Shown here: positions 48,627-60,265 of the stretch, piece by piece | How the letters are laid out: every line of letters begins with the position of its first letter | Numbering within the stretch: the first letter of the stretch is position 1 | NCBI RefSeq assembly: GCF_000381525.1 | Contig: NZ_KB906611.1 | Location: 1-64,000, forward strand | Direction of reading: 5' to 3' | Length of the DNA: 64,000 nt | From: Peptostreptococcus anaerobius VPI 4330 = DSM 2949 | GTDB taxonomy: Bacteria > Bacillota > Clostridia > Peptostreptococcales > Peptostreptococcaceae | Position numbers and translations under genes: made by a program | Notes under the pieces: generated by a model | The model's database searches: none | Seen by the model: only the letters and a program-made list of their open reading frames with translations | What the model was told of the DNA's origin: nothing

Positions 48627-50376
48627 TAGAAACACCTCCTCTATTTGATAGCTTATGGTTCCTATACCTTTCCAATTCTTCCTGTTGGCTAAATAGGTGT
48701 TCATATAGGCCCTTATTTTCCATAAGCTCCTTATGGTTGCCTTCTTCAACCAATCTTCCGTCTTCCATAACATATATCTTATCCGAATTTACAACAGACT
48801 GTAGCCTATGTGAAATATAAATTACAGTCTTATAGGCAGATATTTTTTCTATTATGTCAATAATTATATTCTCAGATTCTATATCTATACTTGATGTCGC
48901 TTCATCAAATATGTATACCTGAGCATCATATAGTAGAGCACGAGCAAGAGATAATCTCTGGGCCTGACCTCCTGATAGGTTCTTACCTTGTGATAGAACT
49001 TGTGTATCTAGGCCATCCATCTTTGAGAATATATCCCATAAACTCACCTGTTCTAGGACCTCTATCATCCTCTCTTCTGTCACATTTTCATCTCCCAAAA
49101 GAAGGTTCGACCTGACAGTTCCTGCAAATACATGTCCATCATGTGTTATCCTTATTATGTTCTTGTTTATTTGACCCTTGGCTAGGCTATAGGCCTCACT
49201 ATTGCCATAATAAACGGCTTTTTGTGGCTGTAGGTACTCACCTGCAATTACAGATGCTAGTGTAGACTTACCACATCCAGACGGACCAACAAGGGCTGTC
49301 ATCTTGCCTGGTTCAAATACCATGTCTATATCTCTTAGGGCTATTGTCCCATCACCATAGGCATAGGTCATATTTTTAACCCTTATAGGAGTATTTTCCT
49401 CGTACTCATCATGGCCATATACAATATCGCTTGGTGAGTTTAAGAAATCCAACATATTTTCACTTGCAGTAACCCCTGTCATGGCTATATGGAAATATGA
49501 TGTCAAAAGTCTCATAGGAACAAAAAAATCAGCTATTAGAAGCATTATTAGGGTAACTTCATAGACTCCCATATTGCCTGCCGCATACTCATTAAGCGCA
49601 ACAATAATCCCTGCTGCTGCTCCACCATAGGCCATCCAGTCTATAAACATTATGGAATTCAACTGCATTGATAATACCTTCATGGTCTGTTTTCTAAACC
49701 CTTCAGCCATTTCATCCAACTCACTTGCCCTATGCTCATCTGCCTTAAATACCTTTAAGGTAGTAAGCCCCTGTAGACTATCAAGGAATAGGTTACCTAC
49801 ATCCGCATACTTCGACCAATACCTCTTCTGTACATTCTTTACTATTTTCAAGATCAAAAGTAAAAAGAGTGGTATCATAGGGGAAAGTACCAACATCACC
49901 AAGGCTACTTTTATATTTATAGGTAGCATTACCAAGAATAATATAAATGTAGATACAAAGCTATAGTAAAACTGTGTTAGGTACAAACCAAAATAACTCT
50001 CCAACTGTTCTACACCTTCAACTCCAAGATGGACTATCTCTTGGGTAGTCAACTTCTCCTGGTATAGTGTACCCATTGACAAGACCTTCTCATATATGGC
50101 CCTTCTTAGACTATGCTTGACCTCATGTACTACCATATGGTTCTTTCTTGCAGCAAGTCTAGTACATAGCTGTCTAAATAAAAGCGATACTAGAATCACA
50201 AGACTGACTAATTTAAAATCATATATAAGATCTCCTGTTATGAAGTATGCCATAAGCGATGCAAAAGCAATTGAAAAGGCTATATTTGCCATCAATTTTA
50301 TGCAATTTATAAGAACTGCTTGTACGATATATTTTTTGGTTTTACCACAAAATTCGAATAAACTCTTCTCTATCAA
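48619..50376 (-). CDS. ABC exporter half-transporter, CydD-like
   Basis: The 585-residue protein has six membrane helices in the first 310 residues and an ATPase with Walker A GPSGCGKST, signature NLSGGQAQR and Walker B VYIFDEATSSID. It pairs with the following gene. The start codon is TTG at 50376 with GGAGG about 8 bases upstream; no better ATG is near. It heads the two-gene operon, whose spacer to proS contains the palindrome ATTAAGTT-GT-AACTTAAT at 50591-50608. Confidence 0.87.
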   Translation of the reverse strand: MIEKSLFEFCGKTKKYIVQAVLINCIKLMANIAFSIAFASLMAYFITGDLIYDFKLVSLVILVSLLFRQLCTRLAARKNHMVVHEVKHSLRRAIYEKVLSMGTLYQEKLTTQEIVHLGVEGVEQLESYFGLYLTQFYYSFVSTFILFLVMLPINIKVALVMLVLSPMIPLFLLLILKIVKNVQKRYWSKYADVGNLFLDSLQGLTTLKVFKADEHRASELDEMAEGFRKQTMKVLSMQLNSIMFIDWMAYGGAAAGIIVALNEYAAGNMGVYEVTLIMLLIADFFVPMRLLTSYFHIAMTGVTASENMLDFLNSPSDIVYGHDEYEENTPIRVKNMTYAYGDGTIALRDIDMVFEPGKMTALVGPSGCGKSTLASVIAGEYLQPQKAVYYGNSEAYSLAKGQINKNIIRITHDGHVFAGTVRSNLLLGDENVTEERMIEVLEQVSLWDIFSKMDGLDTQVLSQGKNLSGGQAQRLSLARALLYDAQVYIFDEATSSIDIESENIIIDIIEKISAYKTVIYISHRLQSVVNSDKIYVMEDGRLVEEGNHKELMENKGLYEHLFSQQEELERYRNHKLSNRGGVSNE

Positions 50377-50616
50377 TTTACTTCCTCCTAAAATTTATTT
50401 ATATGTAAGTCAAGAGCCTAAGACTACTTACAAGATAGATTATATACTGTGACATAATAGGCCACAGCTCATACTGTACAATTATTATTTTATAAGAACT
50501 TTTATCAGTTAACAATATTAAATAATACATATGTGAATATATAAAAACTTATCCTAAACAAATTGAAACTACTATATTAAGACATTAAAAATTAAGTTGT
50601 AACTTAATCATGCTCA

Positions 50617-50648
50617 AAAATGGCCACCCCCTAAAGAGTGACCATTTT
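50617..50648 (-). terminator. Terminator of proS
   Basis: AAAATGGCCAC (50617-50627) and GTGACCATTTT (50638-50648) pair with one mismatch. Read leftward it ends in CCATTTTTGAG. The rest of the spacer 50377-50616 is AT-rich, holds a perfect palindrome at 50591-50608 and no gene. Confidence 0.75.
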
Positions 50649-50682
50649 CAACACTATTATTAATTTTTATATAGGCTATATC

Positions 50683-52128
50683 TTAGTATGCCTTTGCAAA
50701 TATTACCATATTATCTGCCTTTTCACCTGTGTAGAAACACTTGTCTCCTAGGTCTTCCTGGGCAAAAGGTATAACTCTAATTGTAGCTCCTGTTAATTCC
50801 TTAATCTTTGCTTCGTTTTCTGCATCGTTCTTCCACATTACCTTAGCAAAGCCCTTCTTATTTTCTATGATGTCTACAAATTCATCCATATTGTTGGCTA
50901 CATAAGTTCTTTCGTCCCTATACTTTCTAGCCTTTTCAAGCATATTCTTCTGGATTTCATCTAGTAAAGCTGCCACATCATCAACAACTGTGTCAAGTGA
51001 CATTTCAGACTTAGTAAGCTCATCTCTTCTAAAGGCCAGGGCCTGGTTCTTTTCTATATCCTTTGGACCAATTTCAAGTCTTACTGGTATACCCTTCATT
51101 TCAGCATCGTTGAACTTGTAACCTGGGCTGTAGTTGTCTCTGTCATCAACTTCTACAGATATTCCCTTGGCCTTTAAGTCAGCTGCAACCTTATCTACTA
51201 CTTCCATTACTCCACCCTTGTTGGCAGCTATAGGTATTATGATTACCTGAGTTGGTGCCATCTTTGGAGGAAGAACTAGACCCCTGTTATCTGAGTGTAC
51301 CATGATTAGCCCACCTATTAGTCTAGTTGATATTCCCCATGAAGTATGGTATGGGTTTGCTAGTTTTCCTTCTCTATCTGAGAAAGTAATATCAAACGCC
51401 TTTGTAAAGTGTTGGCCTAGGAAGTGTGATGTACCAGACTGAAGAGCCTTACCATCATGCATCATAGCCTCTATTGTATATGTAGCAGATGCTCCTGCAA
51501 ACTTTTCACTTTCAGACTTTCTACCGTCTATTACTGGTATAGCCATTAGATCTTCTGCAACAGACTTGTAAGCTGCTAACTGCTGTAATGTTTCATCTAT
51601 AGCTTCCTGTTCTGTCTCATGTAGAGTATGACCTTCCTGCCATAAGAATTCAGATGTTCTAAGGAATGGTCTAGTTGACTTTTCCCATCTTACAACTGAG
51701 TTCCACTGGTTGTATAGGAATGGTAACTGTCTATATGAGTTTAACCATTTTGCGTACATAGTACATATTATAGTTTCTGAAGTAGGCCTTACTGCTAGTC
51801 TTTCTTCTAGAACCTTATTACCACCCTGAGTTACCCAAGCAACTTCTGGAGCAAAACCTTCAACGTGTTCAGCTTCTTTATTTAATAGACTTTCTGGTAT
51901 CAATAGTGGGAAGTATACATTCTTGTGTCCTGTCTGCTTGAATAGTCCATCTGCATAGTCCCTAATCTTTTCCCAAAGTGCAAAACCGTAAGGCTTGATT
52001 ACCATAAATCCTTTTATAGGTGCATAGTCTACTAGGTCAGTCTTAGTGATTACATCTGTATACCACTGGGCAAAATCATCTTCCATTGGAGTGATTTCTT
52101 CAACAAATTGATTTTCTTTCTTTGCCAT
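50683..52128 (-). CDS. proS: Prolyl-tRNA synthetase, short type
   Basis: The 481-residue class II synthetase charges tRNA-Pro. Its length and the motifs FPLLIPESLL, RPTSETIICTMYAKW and WQEGHTLHET place it in the eukaryote/archaeon-like type without the editing insertion domain. The C-terminal domain ends KADNMVIFAKAY. GGAGG lies upstream of the ATG. It is controlled by a T-box leader directly upstream. Confidence 0.97.
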   Translation of the reverse strand: MAKKENQFVEEITPMEDDFAQWYTDVITKTDLVDYAPIKGFMVIKPYGFALWEKIRDYADGLFKQTGHKNVYFPLLIPESLLNKEAEHVEGFAPEVAWVTQGGNKVLEERLAVRPTSETIICTMYAKWLNSYRQLPFLYNQWNSVVRWEKSTRPFLRTSEFLWQEGHTLHETEQEAIDETLQQLAAYKSVAEDLMAIPVIDGRKSESEKFAGASATYTIEAMMHDGKALQSGTSHFLGQHFTKAFDITFSDREGKLANPYHTSWGISTRLIGGLIMVHSDNRGLVLPPKMAPTQVIIIPIAANKGGVMEVVDKVAADLKAKGISVEVDDRDNYSPGYKFNDAEMKGIPVRLEIGPKDIEKNQALAFRRDELTKSEMSLDTVVDDVAALLDEIQKNMLEKARKYRDERTYVANNMDEFVDIIENKKGFAKVMWKNDAENEAKIKELTGATIRVIPFAQEDLGDKCFYTGEKADNMVIFAKAY

Positions 52129-52181
52129 ATTAGCGTCCTCCTAAATTTTAATAAAATTATCAGCAACAGCCTTGAAGAACA

Positions 52182-52440
52182 TAAAAAGCCCTTCATCTCC
52201 TTAAAAAAGAGACGAAAGGCTGTTAGTTTCCGCGGTACCACTCTTATTAGCCAGGTTGTCCTGACTCCCTCGATAGAATATAACGGTTCAAACCGTGGAG
52301 ATTGTTACCTCTCCAAGCTAAAAGGCTGGTTCACAAGCTCAAATCTAGGACCTCACACCATGGATAAAAAGTATCATAAACACCCTTATATCCCAGTCCC
52401 TCTCTGGTAAACTTTTGCAAGTTACTATCCCTTTATAATT
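52182..52440 (-). promoter_or_regulatory. T-box riboswitch, proline specifier
   Basis: Read leftward the leader has the T-box antiterminator sequence GTGGTACCGCGGA (52229-52241) and a terminator AGCCTTTCGTCTC/GAGATGAAGGGCT with T-run (52182-52222). Stem I is bounded by AAAGG/CCTTTT, with AGTA on the 5' side of the specifier loop and GAACCAG on the 3' side. The specifier is therefore CCA (52327-52329), a proline codon, matching the downstream proS. Uncharged tRNA-Pro should favour antitermination. Confidence 0.93.
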
Positions 52441-52461
52441 GCCTCTATTTGGTATGACATT

Positions 52462-52490
52462 ATAATATAATATATTTAATAAAATGTCAA
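52462..52490 (-). promoter_or_regulatory. proS promoter
   Basis: Consensus TTGACA (52485-52490), a 17-base spacer and TATTAT (52462-52467), with TATAAT three bases further on. The transcript would start just before T-box stem I. The promoter begins only 20 bases beyond the hsdR stop. Confidence 0.7.
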
Positions 52491-52509
52491 ATACTTTTTT
52501 TAATCACGA

Positions 52510-55500
52510 TTAATCAATAGTTACAGTATCTTCAGCTACCATCATTAAGGCTTGCTTTGAAGAGGAATCAGCATAGTTCAAAACCTTAGGTGTATCTGCG
52601 GTAAATGAACCACCAACACCAAAGAATTTCTCAAAGAATGATTTAAACTTTTCAATGACACCTTGCTTCTTAGTAGTTCTGTTGCCACCTCCGAAACGAG
52701 ATATAGGAGGCATAAGTCTATCTATATCCGTACCTGTTGTTTTGATTTCACCATCACAAAAGGCATTCTCAATGAACTTCCTTGTTTCAGACTCTTTAAG
52801 TTTTTCTTCCTTAATAATCTGAACAAGTTCCTCTTCTCGTTTTTCAGCCACATAATTATGCCATTCGGTCATAACATCCTCAACATCATTGATACCAGAA
52901 ATAAAGGTTTCAATAAGTGCTTTCTTACTACGAAGTTCCGGACTGGCATCAATAGCCTTTTTGATTGTAACAAGTACTTCTTTATCTTCACAATGGTTGT
53001 CATGATACTTCTTAACAAGCATAAGGATATAGTCGATATTGATTTCTATCTGCTTGATAAGTTCAACTTCAAAGACAATATCATCTATAATATCTGTGCT
53101 TTCACCATGTTTGCGTCTTTCATTCCATTCATCACGCAAATCTTGATACCTGCCAAGATAATCCTGTAAATCACGTTCAGAAATCATCTCTCGCCCTTCA
53201 AATTCATCAAATGCAGACAATAGATTTCTCATGCGTAGAATTGCACCAAATAACGAGATGAAGTCCTTCTGGTTCTGTTCACCTATAATCTGTGACTCTG
53301 AAAGTGGGAATTTGGAAGTTAAGTTATCCATCATATCCATATATCCTGGATACTGCTTTCCATCAATACCTTCATAACCATAGTAGTAATCTTTGAAACC
53401 CTTCATCAGAACGATACCTCCTGCATTCTTATCACCGAAAAGTGAAATAGCAGCATCTACTCGTTTCTGAAGGTTTCTAAAGCATACAATATTACCGAAA
53501 GTCTTAATGGAATTAAGAATTCGGTTTGTTCTTGAAAATGCCTGAATAAGTCCATGCATCTTGAGGTTCTTATCTACCCACAGTGTATTTAATGTAGTGG
53601 CATCAAAACCTGTTAAGAACATATTTACAACAATAAGTAAATCAAGTTCCTTGTTCTTCATACGAAGAGATACATCTTTATAATAATTTTGGAACTTGTC
53701 AGAGTCTGTCGAATAGTTTGTATGGAACATCTCGTTATAATCTTTGATTGCCATTTCAAGAAAATCTCTCGATGACTGGTCAAGTGCTGATGTATCTTCT
53801 GAATTTTCCTCATCAAGAATACCACTTGTAGCTTCATCATATTCTGCTTCGTTAGCACCATAACTATAGATGGTTGCGATACGAAGTTTCTTCGTAGGAT
53901 CATTCTCCATCTGCTTTTTAAATTCCTGATAATATAACTTTGCCATAGGAACAGAGCTAACTGCAAAGATTGAGTTAAATCCACTTACACGTTGTTTCTG
54001 TTTAATTTCTTCTACAGCACCATTTTTACCGGATGCAACTTCTGAAATATTGGTAAGGGTGTTGTAAATATATGTTTTATCACCACGATATGTTTTCCTA
54101 TCAAAGTTGTTAAGAATATATTCTGTCACAAGCTTGATGCGTTCCGGAGCCATCATAGCCTTTTCACGAGCAATATCCCATACCTGTTCATCATCAATAT
54201 CTGCATCCATATCCATTGTCTTAACATAGTCGACTCTGAATGGAAGTACATTCTTATCGTTAATAGCATCAACAATAGTATATGTATGAAGCTGATCCCC
54301 AAAAGTCTGCTCTGTAGTAAAAAACTGAGTCTTACGAGAGCTTGCTGTATTTGCAGGAAAGATTGGTGTTCCTGTGAAACCGAATAAATGATATTTCTTA
54401 AAACTCTTTACAATGGCGGCGTGCATATCACCAAACTGACTTCTATGGCATTCATCAAAAATAATTACTACGTGCTTGTTGTAAACTTCGTGATCTTTAT
54501 TTTTCTTGATAAATGTTGCAAGCTTCTGAATAGTCGTAATGATGATGTGAGCGTTGCTGTCCTCCAACTGCTTTTTAAGAATAGCAGTAGAGGTATTACT
54601 GTTAGCTGCACCTTTTTCGAAACGGTCATATTCTTTCATTGTCTGGTAGTCCAAGTCCTTACGGTCAACTACAAAGAGTACCTTATCAATGTAAGGAAGA
54701 AGTGATGCCTGTCTTGCAGTTTTGAATGATGTAAGTGTCTTACCCGAACCTGTTGTATGCCAGATATACCCGCCTCCAGCAACATCACCATATTTTTTAT
54801 AGTTATTAGCTATTTCAATACGATTCAGAATACGCTCCGTTGCAGTAATCTGATATGGTCTCATGACCATAAGCATATTTTCAGAAGTGAAAATACAATA
54901 CTTGGTGATTATATTAAGAATCGTATGTTTTGCAAAGAATGTTCTTGTAAAGTCGATCAAATCAGAAATAACACGATTGTTTGCATCTGCCCAAAAGCAA
55001 GTAAATTCAAAACTGTTGCTTGTTTTGCCTTTCTTTGCGGTAGATACAGCATTTACATCCTTTATAGCATTGAAACGGGTACTGTTAGAATAGTACTTTG
55101 TGTTAGTTCCATTTGAGATAACAAAAATCTGCGTATATTCAAACAGACCACTTCCTGCCCAAAAAGAATCACGCTGATATCTACCTATTTGGTTGAAGGC
55201 CTCACGAATAGGCACTCCTCTGCGTTTTAATTCAATATGCACAATAGGAAACCCATTTACGAGAATTGTAACATCATACCTGTTGTCGTGATTTGCACCG
55301 TCAGCCTTACTGGTAACGTACTGATTGATTACCTGCAAAAAGTTATTGTGAATATTTTTCTTATCAATAAGTGTGATGTTTTTGGTACTGCCATCATCTC
55401 TCTTTAGAACCTGAACATTATCCTCTTGAATTTTTCTAGTCTTTTCCACAATGCCTTCATTCTGATTGGCGATAGAATTCTTGAAGAACCTATCCCATTC

Positions 55501-55734
55501 AGTTTCAGAAAACTGGTAAGCATTCAACCTTTCAAGCTGATTACGAAGGTTGGTGGTCAAATCTTTTTCTGCTTGTATAGAAAGATACTCGTATCCTTGT
55601 TCTGTCAGCATACGAATAAACTCTTTTTCAAGTTCAGCTTCTGACTGATAACTGTTAGAACGTGCCTTTAGAGGCTCGTATTCAGTAACAACTGTATTTT
55701 CACTTGTAGCTGCCACGATATTGAAATATGACAT
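52510..55734 (-). CDS. hsdR: Type I restriction endonuclease subunit R
   Basis: The 1074-residue motor/nuclease has the nuclease site D154 ... ELK (168-170) in the N-terminal part, Walker A TTGSGKT (327-333), DECH (427-430), GFTGTPI and later SF2 helicase motifs such as VNMFLTGFDATTLN. It translocates DNA and cuts at a distance when the HsdMS complex finds unmethylated sites. AAGGAGGTG precedes the ATG. All motifs look intact. It is last in the locus, 20 bases after the third recognition-domain frame. Confidence 0.97.
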   Translation of the reverse strand: MSYFNIVAATSENTVVTEYEPLKARSNSYQSEAELEKEFIRMLTEQGYEYLSIQAEKDLTTNLRNQLERLNAYQFSETEWDRFFKNSIANQNEGIVEKTRKIQEDNVQVLKRDDGSTKNITLIDKKNIHNNFLQVINQYVTSKADGANHDNRYDVTILVNGFPIVHIELKRRGVPIREAFNQIGRYQRDSFWAGSGLFEYTQIFVISNGTNTKYYSNSTRFNAIKDVNAVSTAKKGKTSNSFEFTCFWADANNRVISDLIDFTRTFFAKHTILNIITKYCIFTSENMLMVMRPYQITATERILNRIEIANNYKKYGDVAGGGYIWHTTGSGKTLTSFKTARQASLLPYIDKVLFVVDRKDLDYQTMKEYDRFEKGAANSNTSTAILKKQLEDSNAHIIITTIQKLATFIKKNKDHEVYNKHVVIIFDECHRSQFGDMHAAIVKSFKKYHLFGFTGTPIFPANTASSRKTQFFTTEQTFGDQLHTYTIVDAINDKNVLPFRVDYVKTMDMDADIDDEQVWDIAREKAMMAPERIKLVTEYILNNFDRKTYRGDKTYIYNTLTNISEVASGKNGAVEEIKQKQRVSGFNSIFAVSSVPMAKLYYQEFKKQMENDPTKKLRIATIYSYGANEAEYDEATSGILDEENSEDTSALDQSSRDFLEMAIKDYNEMFHTNYSTDSDKFQNYYKDVSLRMKNKELDLLIVVNMFLTGFDATTLNTLWVDKNLKMHGLIQAFSRTNRILNSIKTFGNIVCFRNLQKRVDAAISLFGDKNAGGIVLMKGFKDYYYGYEGIDGKQYPGYMDMMDNLTSKFPLSESQIIGEQNQKDFISLFGAILRMRNLLSAFDEFEGREMISERDLQDYLGRYQDLRDEWNERRKHGESTDIIDDIVFEVELIKQIEINIDYILMLVKKYHDNHCEDKEVLVTIKKAIDASPELRSKKALIETFISGINDVEDVMTEWHNYVAEKREEELVQIIKEEKLKESETRKFIENAFCDGEIKTTGTDIDRLMPPISRFGGGNRTTKKQGVIEKFKSFFEKFFGVGGSFTADTPKVLNYADSSSKQALMMVAEDTVTID

Positions 55735-55754
55735 ACATACACCTCCTTAAAAGA

Positions 55755-56357
55755 TTATAACTGTTTAAAAGAAAGCAGCTTATCTCTATAAAATTCATAT
55801 TGTTTTTGCCTTGCTTCTATTTCAGCAGGTAATCCTTCTGAAATGCTGTTGCATAGGGAATCAAACCTATCAAGTATTGAAACCATTCTATTTTGCTTCT
55901 CTATAGTGGGTAGCATAATCACAATGTCACCTAACTTACTCGGAGTAACTTCTATAACCTTAGTTCCATGTGCAAGTTTCTTTTTTTGATTGAAGAACAT
56001 CACACTGTGGAAGTAGTATGATAGGAACTTTGGATTCTGATTATGACTGATAATAGCAGTGTGACCACTGATGGCAATATCTTCATCACCAATCCATGCT
56101 GTACAAGAACAAACATCTTCAACATTCTCGCTTGTAACAGCCATAACAATATCACCCGACTTAGCAATTTTTGATTTTGCAAATACTTCTTCATTCACAA
56201 AAGTCAAAGTCTTATCAGCAGCAATACCAAAATGAGTATACATCTGACCATAATGAATGCAAGGTCTACCGTTTTCTATAAAGTCCTTCTTTTGGAAATT
56301 ACCACCTCGTACTATAGTTGCAATTTCACCAAGCTTAACAGGTGCATAGCCAAACAC
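55755..56357 (-). CDS. hsdS: Third specificity domain of hsdS, out of frame in this sequence
   Basis: This open frame codes about 200 residues that form one target-recognition domain (APVKLGEIATIVRGGNFQKK onward) plus a conserved coiled segment ending LPAEIEARQKQYEFYRDKLL. It resembles the second recognition domain of the upstream hsdS. No good ribosome site precedes its first GTG. The frame is continuous with the TCTG tract and would fuse to the upstream gene if that tract had 16 or 19 units. As sequenced (18 units) it is probably not translated, or only poorly. Confidence 0.75.
   Translation of the reverse strand: MFGYAPVKLGEIATIVRGGNFQKKDFIENGRPCIHYGQMYTHFGIAADKTLTFVNEEVFAKSKIAKSGDIVMAVTSENVEDVCSCTAWIGDEDIAISGHTAIISHNQNPKFLSYYFHSVMFFNQKKKLAHGTKVIEVTPSKLGDIVIMLPTIEKQNRMVSILDRFDSLCNSISEGLPAEIEARQKQYEFYRDKLLSFKQL
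55788..55829. repeat. 42-bp direct repeat, copy 1
   Basis: This copy is identical over 42 bases to 56498-56539. Both encode the conserved AEIEARQKQYEFYR coiled segment that ends a recognition domain. They are 710 bases apart in the same orientation, so recombination could delete the third domain and the TCTG tract. Confidence 0.85.
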
Positions 56358-56374
56358 ATACTGAATAAGCCTAA

Positions 56375-57674
<1,300 letters not shown>

Positions 57675-57682
<8 letters not shown>

Positions 57683-58697
57683 TTTGCTCACCTGCTTTCA
57701 ACATTCGATTGACCGCCTTATCAAAATCAGAGGTGATTTTCTGTGTTTTGTTAAATTCTTCATATTCAGCCGACGCTTTTTCTTTTGCCGTTCTACCGGA
57801 GATTTTCCCTTTATCCCGCAGAATATCATATCGGCGAAACGCCAGAAATTCGTTCACGCTGGCGGCAAACTCCTCCATAGTAAAGGTATTTTCTCGCTCA
57901 ATCAAATCTTCAATATAGTCGAAATAGCCTGTTACGGCACGCTCCAGTTGACGAATTTGTTTTTCTTCCAGATAGTTTTTCGCAACAACCACATCTGATT
58001 TCAAAATGCGTCCGTTCGGAGCATTTTTCCATGTAGTAAGCCCCATATTTTCTTTGGTTCTGTCAGCATAAGTATAGACAATTTCTGCCGCAGTCTGCCC
58101 TGTAATTGCAAAATGGAACTTGTTTTGCACCATAGCATAAAAATCATGGGTAATCTGTGTATTTTTATCATAGTCAATGCTACATTCCGCAAAGATGTCT
58201 GTGATTTGCTGCCAGATTCGTCTTTCGCTCGCACGGATTGAACGAACTCTTTCCAAAAGTTCACGGAAGTAGTCTTTCCCAAAGGCTGTTTTGCCCTGCT
58301 TCAAGCGTTCATCATCCATAGCAAAGCCTTTTATCATATATTCCTTCAAAACACTGGTAGCCCAGATTCTGAAACTTGTTGCCCGTTTGGAATTTACTCT
58401 GTAACCAACAGATATGATTGCATCGAGGTTATAAAATTGTGTTTCTTTGCTTTGCGTTTTTCCCTCGATAGCTCCGTGTTGAGTGGTTGTTGCAATTTTT
58501 GCAACAACCACTTTTTCGTCAAGCTCGCCCTCATTGAAAATATTTTTCAAGTGCCTGCTTATGGAAGATTTATCGACATCAAACAATTCAGCCATTGCTT
58601 TTTGCGTAAGCCAAATTGTTTCGTCTTTCACAAGCGCATTGACTGAAACATTTTCTTCAGCGGTTTGATATACTAAAAAATTAAAATCATTTTCCAT
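57675..58697 (-). CDS. RhuM family protein
   Basis: The 340-residue protein matches the RhuM (virulence protein, Fic-neighbour) family. Its N-terminus VKDETIWLTQKAMAELFDVD then KSSISRHLKNIF looks like a DNA-binding fold, followed by the conserved QFYNLDAIISVGYRVNSKRA and FRIWATSVLKEYMIKGFAMD. Such genes are often found inside type I R-M loci and on islands; the role is unproven. The ATG at 58697 shares its A with the hsdM stop (TGATG), and its end overlaps hsdS. Its base composition appears higher in GC than its neighbours, suggesting a separate origin. Confidence 0.88.
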
Positions 58698-60265
58698 CAC
58701 TGCACCTCGATTTCTGCGATAATCTTCGCAATCTCATCACGAAGCACCTGCTCACGAGCGACAATTTCTTTGATTTCTGCATTGAGCTTAACGATATCAA
58801 TCTTTTCTCTTGTGTCCTCTGCTTCTACATAAGTTGATACAGAAAGGTTGTAGTCATTTTCAGAAATCTCATCGTAGGTTGCAAGATGTGAGAAATGCTC
58901 AATTTCACTGCGATTTGCAAAGCATCCCACAATCTTATCCATATTGTCTTGAGTCAGCTTATTGTTATTGGTAACTTTTACGCACTCGTTGCTCGCATCG
59001 ATAAACAGCGTTTTATTATCTACCTTGTTCTTTTTCATTACCATAATGCAAGTTGCAATAGATGTGCCAAAGAAAAGGTTCGGTGGCAACTGAATTACAC
59101 AATCAACAAAGTTGTTATCAATAAGGTACTTTCTTATTTTCTTTTCAGCGCCACCACGGTACATAATACCGGGGAAACATACAATCGCAGCTGTTCCGTT
59201 ACTTGCAAGCCATGAAAGGCTATGCATAATAAAGGCAAGGTCAGCCTTGCTCTTTGGTGCAAGAACACCTGCAGGAGAAAAACGAGGATCATTGATAAGT
59301 AATGGATTATTATCACCAGTCCACTTAATGGAATATGGCGGATTTGAAACGATAAGTTCAAAAGGTTCATCATCCCAATGTGCCGGAGCGATAAGGGTAT
59401 CTTCGCAAGCAATATTAAATTTATCAAATCCAATATCGTGTAAAAACATATTGATACGACAAAGGTTGTAGGTTGTAATATTGATTTCCTGTCCATAAAA
59501 ACCATTACGAATCTTATCTCTACCAAGTATTTTTTCCGCCTTTAAAAGTAGCGAACCAGATCCGCAAGCTGGATCATACACCTTGTTGATTTCAGTTTTT
59601 CCAACTGTACCAAGTCTTGTAAGAAGCTCTGATACATCAGCAGGAGTAAAGAACTCTCCACCCGATTTACCAGCATTTGATGCATACATTGTCATAAGAT
59701 ATTCATAGGCATCTCCAAACGCATCAATATCGTGATCCTTAACATTTCCAAGATTCATATCCGCCACACCGTCAAGGAGTTTACAAAGTTTTTCATTTCT
59801 CTTTGCAACAGTAGAGCCAAGTTTATTACTGTTTACATCAAAATCATCAAATAAACCTGCAAAGTCGGATTCTGATTCACTGCCTTTTGCAGATTCCTCT
59901 ATGTGACGGAATACCTTTTCAAGTGTTTCATTCAGATTTTCATTATCCTTGGCTTTTGCCCTTACATTACAAAATAGTTCAGAAGGAAGAATGAAAAAGC
60001 CTTTCTCCTCAACAAGTCCTTCTCTTGCCTCTTTGGCCATCTCATCAGAAATCTTTGCAAAATCAAAATCGCTATTTCCTGCTTCAATTTCTCCTTCGTT
60101 GATGTAGTTAGTAATATTTTCAGAAATATATCTATAGAACATAGTACCAAGTATATAGTTTTTGAAATCCCATCCATCTACAGCACCACGAAGTTCATCT
60201 GCAATTGCCCATATTGCTCTGTGAAGTTCATCACGTTCCTGTTCTTTCTTATTATCAATAGACAT
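58697..60265 (-). CDS. hsdM: Type I DNA methyltransferase subunit M
   Basis: The 522-residue N6-adenine methyltransferase has the SAM motif DPACGSGSLLL (231-241) and catalytic NPPY (308-311). An N-terminal helical domain (about 10-165) and a C-terminal coiled part (KLNAEIKEIVAREQVL) contact HsdS. It methylates the target and is essential for both modification and restriction. Its ATG shares a base with the stop of the broken regulator (TAATG). Confidence 0.97.
   Translation of the reverse strand: MSIDNKKEQERDELHRAIWAIADELRGAVDGWDFKNYILGTMFYRYISENITNYINEGEIEAGNSDFDFAKISDEMAKEAREGLVEEKGFFILPSELFCNVRAKAKDNENLNETLEKVFRHIEESAKGSESESDFAGLFDDFDVNSNKLGSTVAKRNEKLCKLLDGVADMNLGNVKDHDIDAFGDAYEYLMTMYASNAGKSGGEFFTPADVSELLTRLGTVGKTEINKVYDPACGSGSLLLKAEKILGRDKIRNGFYGQEINITTYNLCRINMFLHDIGFDKFNIACEDTLIAPAHWDDEPFELIVSNPPYSIKWTGDNNPLLINDPRFSPAGVLAPKSKADLAFIMHSLSWLASNGTAAIVCFPGIMYRGGAEKKIRKYLIDNNFVDCVIQLPPNLFFGTSIATCIMVMKKNKVDNKTLFIDASNECVKVTNNNKLTQDNMDKIVGCFANRSEIEHFSHLATYDEISENDYNLSVSTYVEAEDTREKIDIVKLNAEIKEIVAREQVLRDEIAKIIAEIEVQ

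Noticed and set aside
46905..48773. Longer start for the CydC-like gene at 48773
   Set aside because: The extra 49 residues overlap the partner gene in another frame and lack a ribosome site; ATG at 48626 has AGGAGG.
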